Assembly: GCF_937129525.1 (NCBI RefSeq)
Contig: NZ_CAKZNK010000067.1
Location: forward strand, 1-64,000
Origin: an uncultured Chloroflexus sp.
GTDB taxonomy: Bacteria; Chloroflexota; Chloroflexia; Chloroflexales; Chloroflexaceae
Direction of reading: 5' to 3'
Length of the DNA stretch: 64,000 nt
Under the pieces are notes generated by a model. The model saw only the letters and a list, made by a program, of their open reading frames with translations. It was not told where the DNA came from and searched no databases. A program made the position numbers and the translations under genes. Of the stretch, positions 7,942 through 17,176 are shown one piece after another; the first letter of the stretch is position 1; each line of letters begins with the position of its first letter.

Positions 7942-10382
7942 CGAGTCGCTTCCTCACGAAAACTGCGCGGCGGCGGCGGCAGTTCCACTCGTAAAATGTC
8001 GCTACCACTGGCAATGTAGAGCACCGGTCGAGCGCCGGTGGTATCCACGCTCAGCGCAGTCAACTGGTCTAAGCTGATACCACTCTCTGCGCGCGCGCGA
8101 AGCTGCTGGATCAACGCGCCAGTGCGTTTGTCAAGCTGCAAAATTCGCTCATTGGCCGGTTCAAGCATAAAGATAAAGCCCGAGTCGGGCGGACCGGTAA
8201 TCACAAACCGGGTCACTTCAGCAATCGGAGGTGAGACATCGGTGGATGTTATTTGTCCGACCAGTTGACCAAAACTGAATACCAGTACCGTTCCATTTGG
8301 CTGCAACAGGTAGATGCTCCCATCGACAGCCATATCAACTGCCGACAATACCGCCGCATCGCGGGTAACGCCAGGATTGAGCCAGAACTCTGGCGTATCA
8401 CCATAACGGCCAGAGGCAAACTTGAGAACTTCGCCTGTCTGCGCGCCCCACACGTAAAGATTGCCGGCATACTCTTCGACATCCAGCCGTTCCGGCGTTG
8501 GCCAGATTTCCGAACTCCCCAGCTTTGAATAGCTCCAGGAGCCGTTTTGGCGAAAGTAGTAACCAAAACCATTTTCCGCTTGATCGATGGCGACAACCTG
8601 ATCGATTCGCCAGAGCGCAGCTCGCAGTGAACCGACAATCGTCGCGCCAACCGTCAGCCCTGGCTCAAGGTATGGTTCCGGCGCGCCGCCTTCGCGCGGA
8701 ATCCGGTAAAGACGCGCCGCTTCGCGATCGCTATCCAGCGCATAGATATAGCGCAACGCTTCCAGTCGCTCAGCATCGGTCACACCACTGAGCATTGGCG
8801 GCACAATGACGCTCGCAAAGAGACCATTGGGTACCGGATGACTGGCCAGCACCACCGGCTCAAGAAAGGAAACTCGATCAACCGCCGCCAGCAATCGCTC
8901 ATACTCGCGTTCGAGTTCCCCAAAGCGCAACCACAAGCCAGGGTTGGTCGTGGTGATCTCAGAACTGGCACGGGCCGCCTCAATCGCTTGTTGAGCAATC
9001 TCTAGCGCCTCGCGCGCCGCCGCTTCATCAGGCGCAGCGCGCACTGTTGCCACCCGCGCTTCGGCAGCAATCAGGTATTCGGTCGCCAGTTGCTCTTCAT
9101 TGCGTTGCGACAGATTCAAGCCATATAACACCGCTCCGGTAACAACCAGAACGGTAAACAGCAGTAACTGCCACGGAAACGGGGGTGCTGTCCGGCGGTA
9201 GGTTAGCCCGCGACCACGCGGTGTATAACTGCTTACTGTGAGCGCTCTGCGGCGTAATTGAGCATCACGCCGCCACTCTCGCCACCGGTCAATCATTGCC
9301 AGCCACGGCCAGGCCAGCCATTCATACCATCTGATTTCGTCCGGTGGGCGCAGAGGTTGGCGCAACCCATACGGCTGAGCGCCGATGATGACATCACCGA
9401 GATCGATCGGCGGCGGCGGTTCTTCCCCAATCGTGCTTGATGGTGGCAAAGGCACAGACTGTTGGGATACCCGCTCGGCCAGCGACTCGCCAAGATCGAG
9501 CGGCGCCAGACGAGGTGGCGGGTCAGGCGTTAACGCTGGTTGTGACGGTAGCGTAAAGATCAGATCAGGCGCCGGTTCAGGGCGTCGCGGCGGTGGCGCC
9601 GGTTCAGGGCGTCGCCAGAGAAATGAGCGTCGCGCCGGCGGTAGTGCCGGTACGTCTGCTGGACGCTGCTCAGGCGTCTGGACTGTCAGCGCCAATAGCT
9701 CGACTGCCGGCAGTCCTGCCGCCCGTTCACTGGCTCCGTCCAGGATCGTTTCCACTTCAGCTCGCGTCAGCAGATCGGCCATAGTTGCCGGATCGAACCT
9801 TGTGACCAACCCGCTGCTGCTCATCAACAGAGCATCACCCGGCTGTAACACGGCGCGGAAGAATTCAGGCTCGACGAACAGACTCGCTCCCAAAGCGCCC
9901 GTCAGAGCCACATGCGCGGCATTCATCTGCGCTGGATCCCAGGCCGGATGCGAGGGAATGACTCGTAGCTTACCACCAACACGCAAAAACAGTTGCGCCG
10001 GCTGAACTTGCGCAACAAAGAGATCGTTACCAAGCAATGCCACTGCTGTCACGCCAACGGTCAGGCGGCGCTCCGGCGCGCAGCGCATATTGTACTGATA
10101 CAACGCTTTATTAGCGGCAACTATCGCCAACCGCAACGACGAAGCGGCGCTGGTGGCATTACTTTCGTAGAACGTTTGCCGGATCGTTCTGGTGACAATG
10201 CGACAGGCGTGCTCGGCGCGATCAGGCAGCCCGACCGGCTCGCACAACACGAACAAATGTCCGCGGGTAATGGCGGCAGGCTGATGCGACGCCAGCGTCA
10301 CCGCTAGCGTCCGCGCGCTCGCTTGTAAAGCTGTTCCGGCCACCACCACACGCTGGCCGGACTTAATCGCTAACTGTTGCAT
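7938..10382 (-). CDS. Membrane protein with degenerate PP2C-like domain and propeller-like outer domain
   Basis: An 814-residue protein. Residues 1-~245 follow the PP2C phosphatase fold, but the metal-binding signatures are lost: the DGMGG position reads EPVGL, GDSR reads QPAQ, and the SDGL after LQPGD reads SSGL. A Pro/Arg-rich linker with a duplicated RRPEPAP unit covers ~245-330. One transmembrane helix (PWQLLLFTVLVVTGAVLYGL) sits near residue 400, then a helical segment, then ~300 residues of repeated beta-rich units that look like a propeller (LYVWGAQTGEVLKF, IYLLQPNGTVLVF). I infer an inactive cytoplasmic phosphatase fold joined to an extracellular sensor. It is coupled to the lipoprotein downstream. 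The fold assignment is by motif only. Confidence 0.65.
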   Translation of the reverse strand: MQQLAIKSGQRVVVAGTALQASARTLAVTLASHQPAAITRGHLFVLCEPVGLPDRAEHACRIVTRTIRQTFYESNATSAASSLRLAIVAANKALYQYNMRCAPERRLTVGVTAVALLGNDLFVAQVQPAQLFLRVGGKLRVIPSHPAWDPAQMNAAHVALTGALGASLFVEPEFFRAVLQPGDALLMSSSGLVTRFDPATMADLLTRAEVETILDGASERAAGLPAVELLALTVQTPEQRPADVPALPPARRSFLWRRPEPAPPPRRPEPAPDLIFTLPSQPALTPDPPPRLAPLDLGESLAERVSQQSVPLPPSSTIGEEPPPPIDLGDVIIGAQPYGLRQPLRPPDEIRWYEWLAWPWLAMIDRWREWRRDAQLRRRALTVSSYTPRGRGLTYRRTAPPFPWQLLLFTVLVVTGAVLYGLNLSQRNEEQLATEYLIAAEARVATVRAAPDEAAAREALEIAQQAIEAARASSEITTTNPGLWLRFGELEREYERLLAAVDRVSFLEPVVLASHPVPNGLFASVIVPPMLSGVTDAERLEALRYIYALDSDREAARLYRIPREGGAPEPYLEPGLTVGATIVGSLRAALWRIDQVVAIDQAENGFGYYFRQNGSWSYSKLGSSEIWPTPERLDVEEYAGNLYVWGAQTGEVLKFASGRYGDTPEFWLNPGVTRDAAVLSAVDMAVDGSIYLLQPNGTVLVFSFGQLVGQITSTDVSPPIAEVTRFVITGPPDSGFIFMLEPANERILQLDKRTGALIQQLRARAESGISLDQLTALSVDTTGARPVLYIASGSDILRVELPPPPRSFREEATR

Positions 10383-10391
10383 ACCACAGCG

Positions 10392-10400
10392 ATTATATCA
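10392..10400 (-). promoter_or_regulatory. Extended -10 promoter directly before the pseudo-PP2C start
   Basis: On the minus strand TGATATAAT (extended -10) ends nine bases before the ATG at 10382. A transcript would start within about three bases of the start codon, so this mRNA is predicted to be leaderless. No Shine-Dalgarno sequence is present and no good -35 hexamer is visible. Confidence 0.55.
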
Positions 10401-10525
10401 AATTTGGCGCGCGCCATGGCATGCAGGACAAGCATCACGATCTCACCTGGCTGGTTATTATCCGGAAAGGCTTCTCCCTATAATCAGCCGATACCAACCT
10501 GCATGATGCTCGGTTCAGGCGCCAC

Positions 10526-12115
10526 TCACAATCGCGGCGCAACCTTTTTCGTCGCAACCGATCGATCAAGCGCATACCTGATCCCATCTTGCAGCGTTGC
10601 TTTCGTTATCATATCGCGCAGTTCAGCGCCGATATGCACCATAGTCTGCGCAATCTCCGGGCTGATCCCGGTCAAGACAACCTGCGCGCCTAACATGCGC
10701 AATGCCTGCGCGGCGCGGATCAAAGCGCCGGCCACTTGCGTGTCAACCACTTTGACGCCGGTAATGTCGACAATAGCCACCTGAGCATTGTATTCGGCCA
10801 CACCGTAGAGCAGTGTCTCCATAATCTGTTGGGCCCGATTGCTATCGATTGCGCCAATCAGCGGCATCACGACCACGCCATCGGCAATCGGCAACAGCGG
10901 CGTGCTTAACTCGCGCAGCGCGGCCTGCTGCGCCTGAATAATCTGCTCTTTCATCGCTTCCCGCTCGCGCTCAGCCCGCCGCTGCCCGGTAACGTTGCGC
11001 GTGAGAACGAGAATGTCACTGTTACTTAACGTCATGCGCGCTTCGTACTCTTCGATCTGGTCATTGATTGGAAGCTGGTAAGTGAATGTTTGCATTATAC
11101 CGGTGCGCAGCAGCGCCTCAATGTGACTCATCACCTGATCGGCAATCGGCAGTGGCATCACTTCGGTAACGCGCCGGCCCAGAAACGCTTCCGGCGGCAA
11201 TAGCAATGTCCCGGTCGGATCGGTCTTGTAATCGAGAAATGTGCCGTCGGCGCTGAGCACAAACATCAGATCGGGGATGGCGTTGATCAGATCGCGATTG
11301 CGTTGCTCGCTACGCCGCAGCGTCTCCGCGGCTTCAATTCGTTCACTGATGTCAAGAGTGGTCAGACCAAAACCGATCGGATTTCCCTGCCGGTCGCGCA
11401 GAACGATTGCCGCGGACTGCGCCGTCATCAGGGCACCGTCATGACGCGCGTAACGAATGGTCTGCAATTCCTGGCGATGGTTGCTCGGAAGCAGTTCTAC
11501 AATCGCCTGGAATGTTTCCCGGTCAGGTGGATGCACCAGCTCTAGCGCCGACATACCAACCAGCGATGGATACCCCAGCATCGTGTGCAGAGCCAGATTC
11601 GCATAGGTAATTGTGAGTTGTAGGTCAGTTATCGCTATACCGTCTGGGGCGAGTTCTATCAGGGACTTGAAGGTGACCAATTCCTCTGTCGCGCGATGCA
11701 ATTCACTGACATCCTGGACGATAGCGGTGGCGCGGGCGAGACTGCCGGTGTCATCGTAATGCGGGGTTAGCGTCCACAGAGTATACAACACTGTGCCATC
11801 ACGATGCTTGATCCGGTATTCAATCGCGGTGCCTGGTTGGCGCGATTGTATCCATTCGGCGAGCAGGCGCTGCGCCGACGGGCGATCATCAGGGTGAAGA
11901 AACTCGAGCAGCGGCATCCCCAAGCATTCCGCCGGTTCGTAGCCAAAATAGCGCTGCGCTGCTGGATTGAGGTAGGCCACCCTGCCTTGAGCATCTATTT
12001 CAGCGATCAATTGATCGGCGCCCTCGACGATAGTGAAAAACCGGTTCAGGCGCGCAACTTGCGCGCGCAATTGTTCATTTTCGGCAATGAGAACAGCGGG
12101 ATCTTGCACTGGCAT
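10526..12115 (-). CDS. Multi-PAS protein with C-terminal RsbR-like STAS domain
   Basis: A 529-residue cytoplasmic sensor. The start at 12115 is preceded by AGGAG eight bases upstream; the open frame extends further but without a ribosome site. A short coiled coil (~8-22) is followed by three PAS domains (~25-140, ~150-260, ~275-395) with the usual PAC endings, then a short helical linker and a STAS domain. The STAS core shows DITGVKVVDT, LLGISP-type spacing (LTGISPEIAQTMVHI) and both phosphoacceptor Thr positions. It is the third STAS paralogue in the window and the only soluble one. I infer input to an anti-anti-sigma or stressosome-like switch; no kinase partner lies nearby. Confidence 0.82.
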   Translation of the reverse strand: MPVQDPAVLIAENEQLRAQVARLNRFFTIVEGADQLIAEIDAQGRVAYLNPAAQRYFGYEPAECLGMPLLEFLHPDDRPSAQRLLAEWIQSRQPGTAIEYRIKHRDGTVLYTLWTLTPHYDDTGSLARATAIVQDVSELHRATEELVTFKSLIELAPDGIAITDLQLTITYANLALHTMLGYPSLVGMSALELVHPPDRETFQAIVELLPSNHRQELQTIRYARHDGALMTAQSAAIVLRDRQGNPIGFGLTTLDISERIEAAETLRRSEQRNRDLINAIPDLMFVLSADGTFLDYKTDPTGTLLLPPEAFLGRRVTEVMPLPIADQVMSHIEALLRTGIMQTFTYQLPINDQIEEYEARMTLSNSDILVLTRNVTGQRRAEREREAMKEQIIQAQQAALRELSTPLLPIADGVVVMPLIGAIDSNRAQQIMETLLYGVAEYNAQVAIVDITGVKVVDTQVAGALIRAAQALRMLGAQVVLTGISPEIAQTMVHIGAELRDMITKATLQDGIRYALDRSVATKKVAPRL

Positions 12116-12264
12116 ACACACACTCCTGCTAAGGTATCCTCTTAAGACAAGCGCTGGCAGCAAAACATTATGTCCATCAACGGGGAAGAAGTGTACCGGC
12201 AAACAGAGCAGGCAACCGCAAACCATTATAGCACGCGCTCTTGCGCGTCTCTGTAGTCAACACA

Positions 12265-12293
12265 TTGACGGCAATCACGCTCACCCGTACAAT
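12265..12293 (+). promoter_or_regulatory. Promoter of ffh
   Basis: TTGACG at 12265-12270 and TACAAT at 12288-12293 with a 17-base spacer, 44 bases before the ffh start. This is a good vegetative-type promoter. Confidence 0.7.
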
Positions 12294-12337
12294 GCAATCA
12301 GTATAACTGTTGGGTCACAACGAAACGAGCAACACCT

Positions 12338-13690
12338 ATGTTTGAGAGCCTTTCTGATCGTTTACAGGCTGTCTTCCAGAAATTGGGCAGCAAAGGCCGC
12401 CTGACTGAAGAAGATGTGCGCGAAGCGATGAAGCAGGTGCGCCTGGCCTTGCTTGAAGCTGATGTCAACTTCCGCGTTGTCAAAGATTTTGTCGCAAAGG
12501 TGACCGAGCAGGCTATCGGCGAAGAGGTCACCAAAAGCCTGACTCCACACCAGCAGGTCATCAAGATCGTACATCAAGAGCTGATCAATCTGCTTGGCAC
12601 TGAAAACGTCCCCCTACAAGAGGCGCGTCCCGGCCCGACGGTGATCATGCTTGTCGGTCTACAAGGCACCGGCAAGACAACGCTCGCCGCCAAACTTGCG
12701 CTCCACCTGCGCAAGAAGGGGAAACGGGTACTGCTGGTCGCCGCCGACATTTATCGTCCGGCAGCCATTACCCAGTTGCAAGCGCTCGGTCGCCAGCTTA
12801 ACATTCCCGTCTACAGTGAAGGGACGCAGGTTAGCCCGCCTGACATCGCCGAACACGCGCTCGACCATGCGCGCAAAGAGCTGTTCAATGTCGTCATCAT
12901 CGACACCGCTGGTCGCCTGCAAATCGACGAACAGCTTATGCAAGAGCTGGAGCAGATCGAAGCCCGCGTTCACCCCACCGAACGGTTGCTGGTCGTTGAT
13001 GCCATGACCGGTCAGGAAGCGGTGCGGGTCGCAGAGACCTTCAACCAGCGCGTGAAGCTGACCGGTTTGGTGATGACCAAGATGGATGGCGATGCGCGTG
13101 GTGGCGCTGCGCTCTCGGTGCGGGCCGTGACCGGTGTGCCGATCAAGTTTCTCTCAACTGGCGAAAAAGTTGATGGCAATACGCTCGAAGTCTTCCACCC
13201 CGACCGGCTCGCCTCGCGCATCCTGGGCATGGGCGATGTGCTGTCGCTGATCGAACGCGCCGAACAGCTCTACGATGCTGAACAGGCCAAAAAGATGCAG
13301 AAGCGGTTGAGCAAAGGCGAGTTCGATTTTGAAGACTTCCTCAATGCGCTGCACCAGATGCGGAAACTGGGGCCACTCCAGCAGATTATCGCGATGATTC
13401 CCGGTCTGAATCAGCTTGCCCGCAATGAAGAGTTGCTCGATGAGCGCCAGGTCAAACGGGTTGAGGCCATCATCTTTTCGATGACGCCGGAAGAGCGACG
13501 CCGACCCGAAATTATCAAAGGCAGCCGCCGCGAGCGGATTGCCCGCGGCAGCGGCACGTCAGTGCAAGAGGTAAGCCAGCTTGTCAAACAGTTCCAGCAG
13601 ATGCAGCGGATGATGAAACAGCTCGCCGGTAAAGGCGGTAAGGGTCGCGGTGGCATCGATCCCAACGAGCTGCTCCGCCGTCTCCGGTGA
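12338..13690 (+). CDS. ffh: Signal recognition particle protein Ffh
   Basis: A 450-residue SRP54 GTPase that binds signal sequences and 4.5S RNA and delivers ribosomes to FtsY. The N domain is at 1-~90. The G domain has GLQGTGKTT at 107-115, DTAGR at 189-193 and TKMDG at 247-251. The Met-rich M domain (~300-450) includes the RNA-binding segment EERRRPEIIKGSRRERIARGSG (split here only as motif names: RRPEI and SRRERIARGSG) and ends in a Gly/Lys-rich tail. Its length is typical. It stands alone with its own promoter; rpsP follows after 360 bases. Confidence 0.97.
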   Translation: MFESLSDRLQAVFQKLGSKGRLTEEDVREAMKQVRLALLEADVNFRVVKDFVAKVTEQAIGEEVTKSLTPHQQVIKIVHQELINLLGTENVPLQEARPGPTVIMLVGLQGTGKTTLAAKLALHLRKKGKRVLLVAADIYRPAAITQLQALGRQLNIPVYSEGTQVSPPDIAEHALDHARKELFNVVIIDTAGRLQIDEQLMQELEQIEARVHPTERLLVVDAMTGQEAVRVAETFNQRVKLTGLVMTKMDGDARGGAALSVRAVTGVPIKFLSTGEKVDGNTLEVFHPDRLASRILGMGDVLSLIERAEQLYDAEQAKKMQKRLSKGEFDFEDFLNALHQMRKLGPLQQIIAMIPGLNQLARNEELLDERQVKRVEAIIFSMTPEERRRPEIIKGSRRERIARGSGTSVQEVSQLVKQFQQMQRMMKQLAGKGGKGRGGIDPNELLRRLR

Positions 13691-14050
13691 GAAAGAGTCT
13701 GCTCCTGCGCGTCATCCGCCGCTTCGGTTGACTGTGCCAGCACTACCAGCCGTTCCCGCTTGAGCGGATGGCTTTTGCCTTGCATCGATGTACGCCAGAT
13801 GTCGCCGTCCCCTCTCAGGTCGTCGGTTGATGAGGCGCAATACTTCGTTGTCACGCTGCCGGATTGCTGGCCAGATTGCCCATCGCGTTCAATACCGGGC
13901 CAGATAATAGTGCGCTGTTAGCGGACGTTCAGAACAGTTCGCCAGACCGCAGAGGATTCCCGCGCAACGATTGCAATGTCGGCGCCAATTTATGCTATAC
14001 TATGTGGCTAGTGTGTGATATTGGCCTGAGTGTGAGGAATAACACGATCT
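13691..14050 (+). other. Intergenic region ffh-rpsP with promoter of the rpsP operon
   Basis: No credible gene is present. Just after ffh a small CCGC/GCGG hairpin (TTGA loop) followed by CTTTTG may end transcription. An extended -10 promoter (TG, one base, TATACT at 13996-14001) lies 49 bases before rpsP; TGCAAT stands 18 bases further up as a weak -35. The remainder shows nothing I can interpret. Confidence 0.55.
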
Positions 14051-14320
14051 ATGGTTAAAATTCGTCTGCGCCGCACTGGCAAGACCAAACAGCCCAGCTA
14101 TCGCATTGTCGTTGCCGACTCGCGCTCGCCGCGCGACGGTAAGTTTATCGAAACGATTGGCTACTATCTGCCCACGCGCCAGCCCAAAGTGCTGGAGGTA
14201 AAGGCTGATCGCGCCCGTTACTGGCTCGGCGTCGGCGCGCAGCCAACCGAGGTGGTAGTGAAGCTATTCCAGCGCGTCAATATTCTTGATGAGCAGGGCA
14301 AGGTGATTGCCGAAGCCTGA
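14051..14320 (+). CDS. rpsP: 30S ribosomal protein S16
   Basis: An 89-residue S16 with the family's N-terminal signature [20 protein letters not shown] and the following [18 protein letters not shown]16 binds the 5' domain of 16S rRNA and is needed for 30S assembly. It opens the rpsP-khpA-rimM cluster, an arrangement seen in many bacteria. The nearest purine-rich ribosome site (GAGGAAT) is rather far from the ATG. Confidence 0.97.
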   Translation: MVKIRLRRTGKTKQPSYRIVVADSRSPRDGKFIETIGYYLPTRQPKVLEVKADRARYWLGVGAQPTEVVVKLFQRVNILDEQGKVIAEA

Positions 14321-14346
14321 TCACCGATAACAGGAGAGAGCTGCCT

Positions 14347-14574
14347 ATGAAAGCGCTCCTCGAATACATTGCCCGCAATCTGGTTGATACACCTGAAGCC
14401 GTGCGCATTAAAGAGCGCTCCGGTCGCTTTACCATTACCTATCAGTTGAGTGTCGCTCCATCCGAAACCGGCAAAGTGATCGGGCGCAATGGTCGCGTCG
14501 CGAAGGCCATTCGCGACTTGATGGGGGTCGCGGCGGCGCGCCAGAAGAAGCGGGTTCACGTCGATATTGAATAA
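14347..14574 (+). CDS. khpA: KH-domain RNA-binding protein (KhpA family)
   Basis: A 75-residue single KH domain (YlqC/KhpA family). The GxxG RNA-binding loop is IGRNGRVAKAIRDLM. The length and the position between rpsP and rimM are typical. An AGGAGAG ribosome site precedes the ATG. In other bacteria KhpA pairs with KhpB to bind many transcripts and affects cell elongation; here that role is inferred from the family. Confidence 0.9.
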   Translation: MKALLEYIARNLVDTPEAVRIKERSGRFTITYQLSVAPSETGKVIGRNGRVAKAIRDLMGVAAARQKKRVHVDIE

Positions 14575-14589
14575 TTCTTTACGTTCAGG

Positions 14590-14620
14590 CAACCGGTCGG
14601 CAAATTGGGCCGGCTGGTTG
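14590..14620 (+). terminator. Hairpin between khpA and rimM
   Basis: CAACCGGTCGG (14590-14600) pairs with CCGGCTGGTTG (14610-14620), 11 bp with two G-U pairs and a 9-base loop, then CTTTGTC. It occupies most of the gap and ends just before the rimM ATG, which lacks a visible ribosome site. It could be a weak terminator or attenuator that lowers rimM output, or it could hide the rimM start. Confidence 0.45.
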
Positions 14621-14627
14621 CTTTGTC

Positions 14628-15149
14628 ATGTTCAACAATATGGATGATCTTCTCTATATTGGCGTTCTCGGCGCGCCCTTCGGTGTGCGCGGTCAGATTA
14701 AGCTCCACTCGATTTCGAGCCATCCCGAACACCTGATCCGCCATTTGCGCGCGGTCTTCATCGGCCCTAAGCGCATTCCACATCAGGTGACACGTCTTTT
14801 CATGCACAAACCGGGATTGCTCATCATTCAATTGCAAAGCATCACCGACCGTGACGCTGCTGCCGATCTGCGTGGCGCTGAGGTCTACATCGCCGCAACC
14901 GATGCCGCGCCACTGGCGGCTGATGAGTTTTTTTATCACGATTTGATCGGATTGACCGCCGTTACCGATACTGGCGATGCGATTGGCGAGGTGCGCGACA
15001 TCCTCGAAACTGGCGCCGGAGAGATTGCCGTGATCGCGCGGCAGGGTCGCGCCGAGGCGCTGGTGCCGATGGTGCGTGATTTTATCGTGGCGATTGATCT
15101 GGTTGAACGGCGTCTGGTGATTCGCCCTATTGCCGGCTTGCTCGATTGA
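14628..15149 (+). CDS. rimM: Ribosome maturation factor RimM
   Basis: A 173-residue RimM, which assists 30S head assembly around S19. The N-terminal barrel begins with the family motif IGVLGAPFGVRGQIKLHS, and the C-terminal PRC-barrel contains EFFYHDLIGLTAVTDTGDAIG and ALVPMVRDFIVAID. A second in-frame ATG five codons in (14643) is a possible start, since neither has a clear ribosome site. Its stop codon is one base from the stop of the convergent kinase gene. Confidence 0.93.
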   Translation: MFNNMDDLLYIGVLGAPFGVRGQIKLHSISSHPEHLIRHLRAVFIGPKRIPHQVTRLFMHKPGLLIIQLQSITDRDAAADLRGAEVYIAATDAAPLAADEFFYHDLIGLTAVTDTGDAIGEVRDILETGAGEIAVIARQGRAEALVPMVRDFIVAIDLVERRLVIRPIAGLLD

Positions 15150-15150
15150 G

Positions 15151-17160
15151 CTATTGCGCTATCGGCCATACCACGCGAAATGTCGTGCCCTGATCGGGCA
15201 ACGAACGCACCAGTAATTCGCCGCCATGAAAATCAACAATACTGTAGCAAATCGATAGCCCTATCCCTAACCCGTCAAACCGGCTGGAGTAGAAGGGTTC
15301 AAAGATCTTCGGTATCTCTTCCTGTGAGATGCCGACCCCCGTATCGCTAATCTCAAACACGACTGCCGGCTCTATGAGCGACTGGCGGGCCATGCCGCCG
15401 ACCCGCCAGAAGAGCGCGCGATCCGGCTCGCCTTCCGCGGGCCGAAGATAGGTGCGCATGCGCAACATACCGCCACGCGGCATGGCTTCGATTGCATTCT
15501 GCACCATTGTCTGACAAACCTGCCTGAGGTGACTGCTCACCGCTTTCACCCACGGCAACGTCGCGGTAAGCTCAGTAACATATTGTATCCCTCGCGAAAC
15601 CATCAGCGCATGATTGGCGGCAATGATTTCCATAATGATCTGATTCATATCGACCGGTCGTCGGCCATCAAGGTTTGGACGCGAGAGATCCAGGATGCGC
15701 TGCACGCGCTGAATCAGCCCATCAAGTTCGGCTGCCGCTTTCGACAAATACAGGTCACGGCGTTCGGGCGGCAAATCGTGGTCACGCAACAAGCGCACCG
15801 TATTCGAGAGAGCCTGAAGCGGATTGTTAATCTCGTGCGCCATCGAGGCTGACAGGCGACCAATCGCAGCCAGCTTCTCGGCCTGGGCCAGTTCACGCGC
15901 CATGCGCTGACGTTCGCTAATATCGCGCGCAATCACCAGAAAAAGCTGCTGTTCGCCATCAGGCACCACACTCACGCTCACTGCCACTGCGGTCTCATGG
16001 CCGGAGGCCGCGCAAAGTACAGTTTCAATCTCGCGCTGCTCGCCGCGTCCATGAACGGCTATTTCCACCAATTGCGGCAACGCGGGCAAAAGCTGCTGCG
16101 GCGGCAATGTCAACAACTCTTCGCTACTGTAGCCAGACAGGCACGCCAGCGCCAGGTTGGCATCGAGCACAGTAGCACCATGCGCATCGAGCAACAACAC
16201 CGCATCGCTGGCATGGCGCAGCAAAGCCCGATACCGCGCTTCGGAACGGGAAACTTCGCCATACAGACGCGCGTTTTCGAGCGCCACTGCCGCCTGACCC
16301 GCCAACAACTGCAACAGCTCCTGGTCGGCTACGGTGAAGGCGGCGCGCGGTGTTGCTTTTGCCGCATTGAGCACACCGAGAATCCGATCACCAGCCATTA
16401 TCGGCACAGACAGCGCCGTCGTCAATTCCGGTGCCAATAGATAGCGCCGCAATCCGGCAAATTCGGGTAATTCGATGGTCTGAGCGTCGATCAACAATGG
16501 TTGGCGATGCCGGATAACCCATCCTGACAGACTCTGCGCGACCGGCACCAGCGAGCCAATACTGGCCACTTCGGGCAGTCCGGTACAGGCGACAATCCGC
16601 AATGCCTGTTCATCAGGCTCAAGCAACATCAAGGAAGCGCGTTCGGCGCGCACCTCAACCCGGGCAGTCTCGATAATCAAAGCGTAAAGTCGTGACAGAT
16701 CCAGCTCAGAGAGCAGGTGCTGGCTGATCTGCAACACCGGCCGTAGCGCCGCCACGCGGTCACTCACCCGCACTGCCTGCCGTTTTGCAACCAGTTCTCG
16801 GGCAGTATCGGCCAACTCCTGCGCGCGGAACGGCTTCGTCAACAGGCCTCGCGCGCCCAATCGCATCGCGAAAGCAAGCTGCTCAACTGACGCCATTCCA
16901 CTGACAATCAGGATCGGCACACTGATGTCTCGTGAACGAATCTGCTCGAGGAGTTGAAGACCGTTAGTGCCGGGCATGGCCAGATCGAGCAGCACCAGAT
17001 CAAAAGAGACCTGATCAAGCGCCTCAAGGGCCACTGCCGCGCTGGGAGCAGTAGTGACAACGAAACCAGCCCGCGCCAGTGTCTGCCGACACAGATCGCG
17101 CAACTGCGGATCATCATCTACTACTAATACCCGACCTGCCCAACTGCTCATAATGTTCAC
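15151..17160 (-). CDS. Receiver-GAF-PAS hybrid histidine kinase
   Basis: About 669 residues. An N-terminal receiver domain (VLVVDDDPQLRD, phospho-Asp in LVLLDLAMPG, Lys in LTKPF) is followed by a GAF domain (~150-300), a PAS domain (~315-430), a HisKA domain with H-box SMAHEINNPLQAL, and a HATPase domain with N-box QTMVQNAIEAMPRGG and G-box DTGVGIS and GLGIGLS. It has no membrane segment. I chose a GTG start at 17160 because GAGGG stands six bases ahead of it; the ATG three codons later (17151) is the alternative. It lies just after hisIE with 16 bases between them but has no functional link to histidine synthesis that I can see. Confidence 0.85.
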   Translation of the reverse strand: MNIMSSWAGRVLVVDDDPQLRDLCRQTLARAGFVVTTAPSAAVALEALDQVSFDLVLLDLAMPGTNGLQLLEQIRSRDISVPILIVSGMASVEQLAFAMRLGARGLLTKPFRAQELADTARELVAKRQAVRVSDRVAALRPVLQISQHLLSELDLSRLYALIIETARVEVRAERASLMLLEPDEQALRIVACTGLPEVASIGSLVPVAQSLSGWVIRHRQPLLIDAQTIELPEFAGLRRYLLAPELTTALSVPIMAGDRILGVLNAAKATPRAAFTVADQELLQLLAGQAAVALENARLYGEVSRSEARYRALLRHASDAVLLLDAHGATVLDANLALACLSGYSSEELLTLPPQQLLPALPQLVEIAVHGRGEQREIETVLCAASGHETAVAVSVSVVPDGEQQLFLVIARDISERQRMARELAQAEKLAAIGRLSASMAHEINNPLQALSNTVRLLRDHDLPPERRDLYLSKAAAELDGLIQRVQRILDLSRPNLDGRRPVDMNQIIMEIIAANHALMVSRGIQYVTELTATLPWVKAVSSHLRQVCQTMVQNAIEAMPRGGMLRMRTYLRPAEGEPDRALFWRVGGMARQSLIEPAVVFEISDTGVGISQEEIPKIFEPFYSSRFDGLGIGLSICYSIVDFHGGELLVRSLPDQGTTFRVVWPIAQ

Positions 17161-17176
17161 GCGCGGCCCTCGTTGA

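Noticed and set aside
13864..14058. 64-codon frame before rpsP
   Set aside because: It overlaps the rpsP promoter and start and has no ribosome site.
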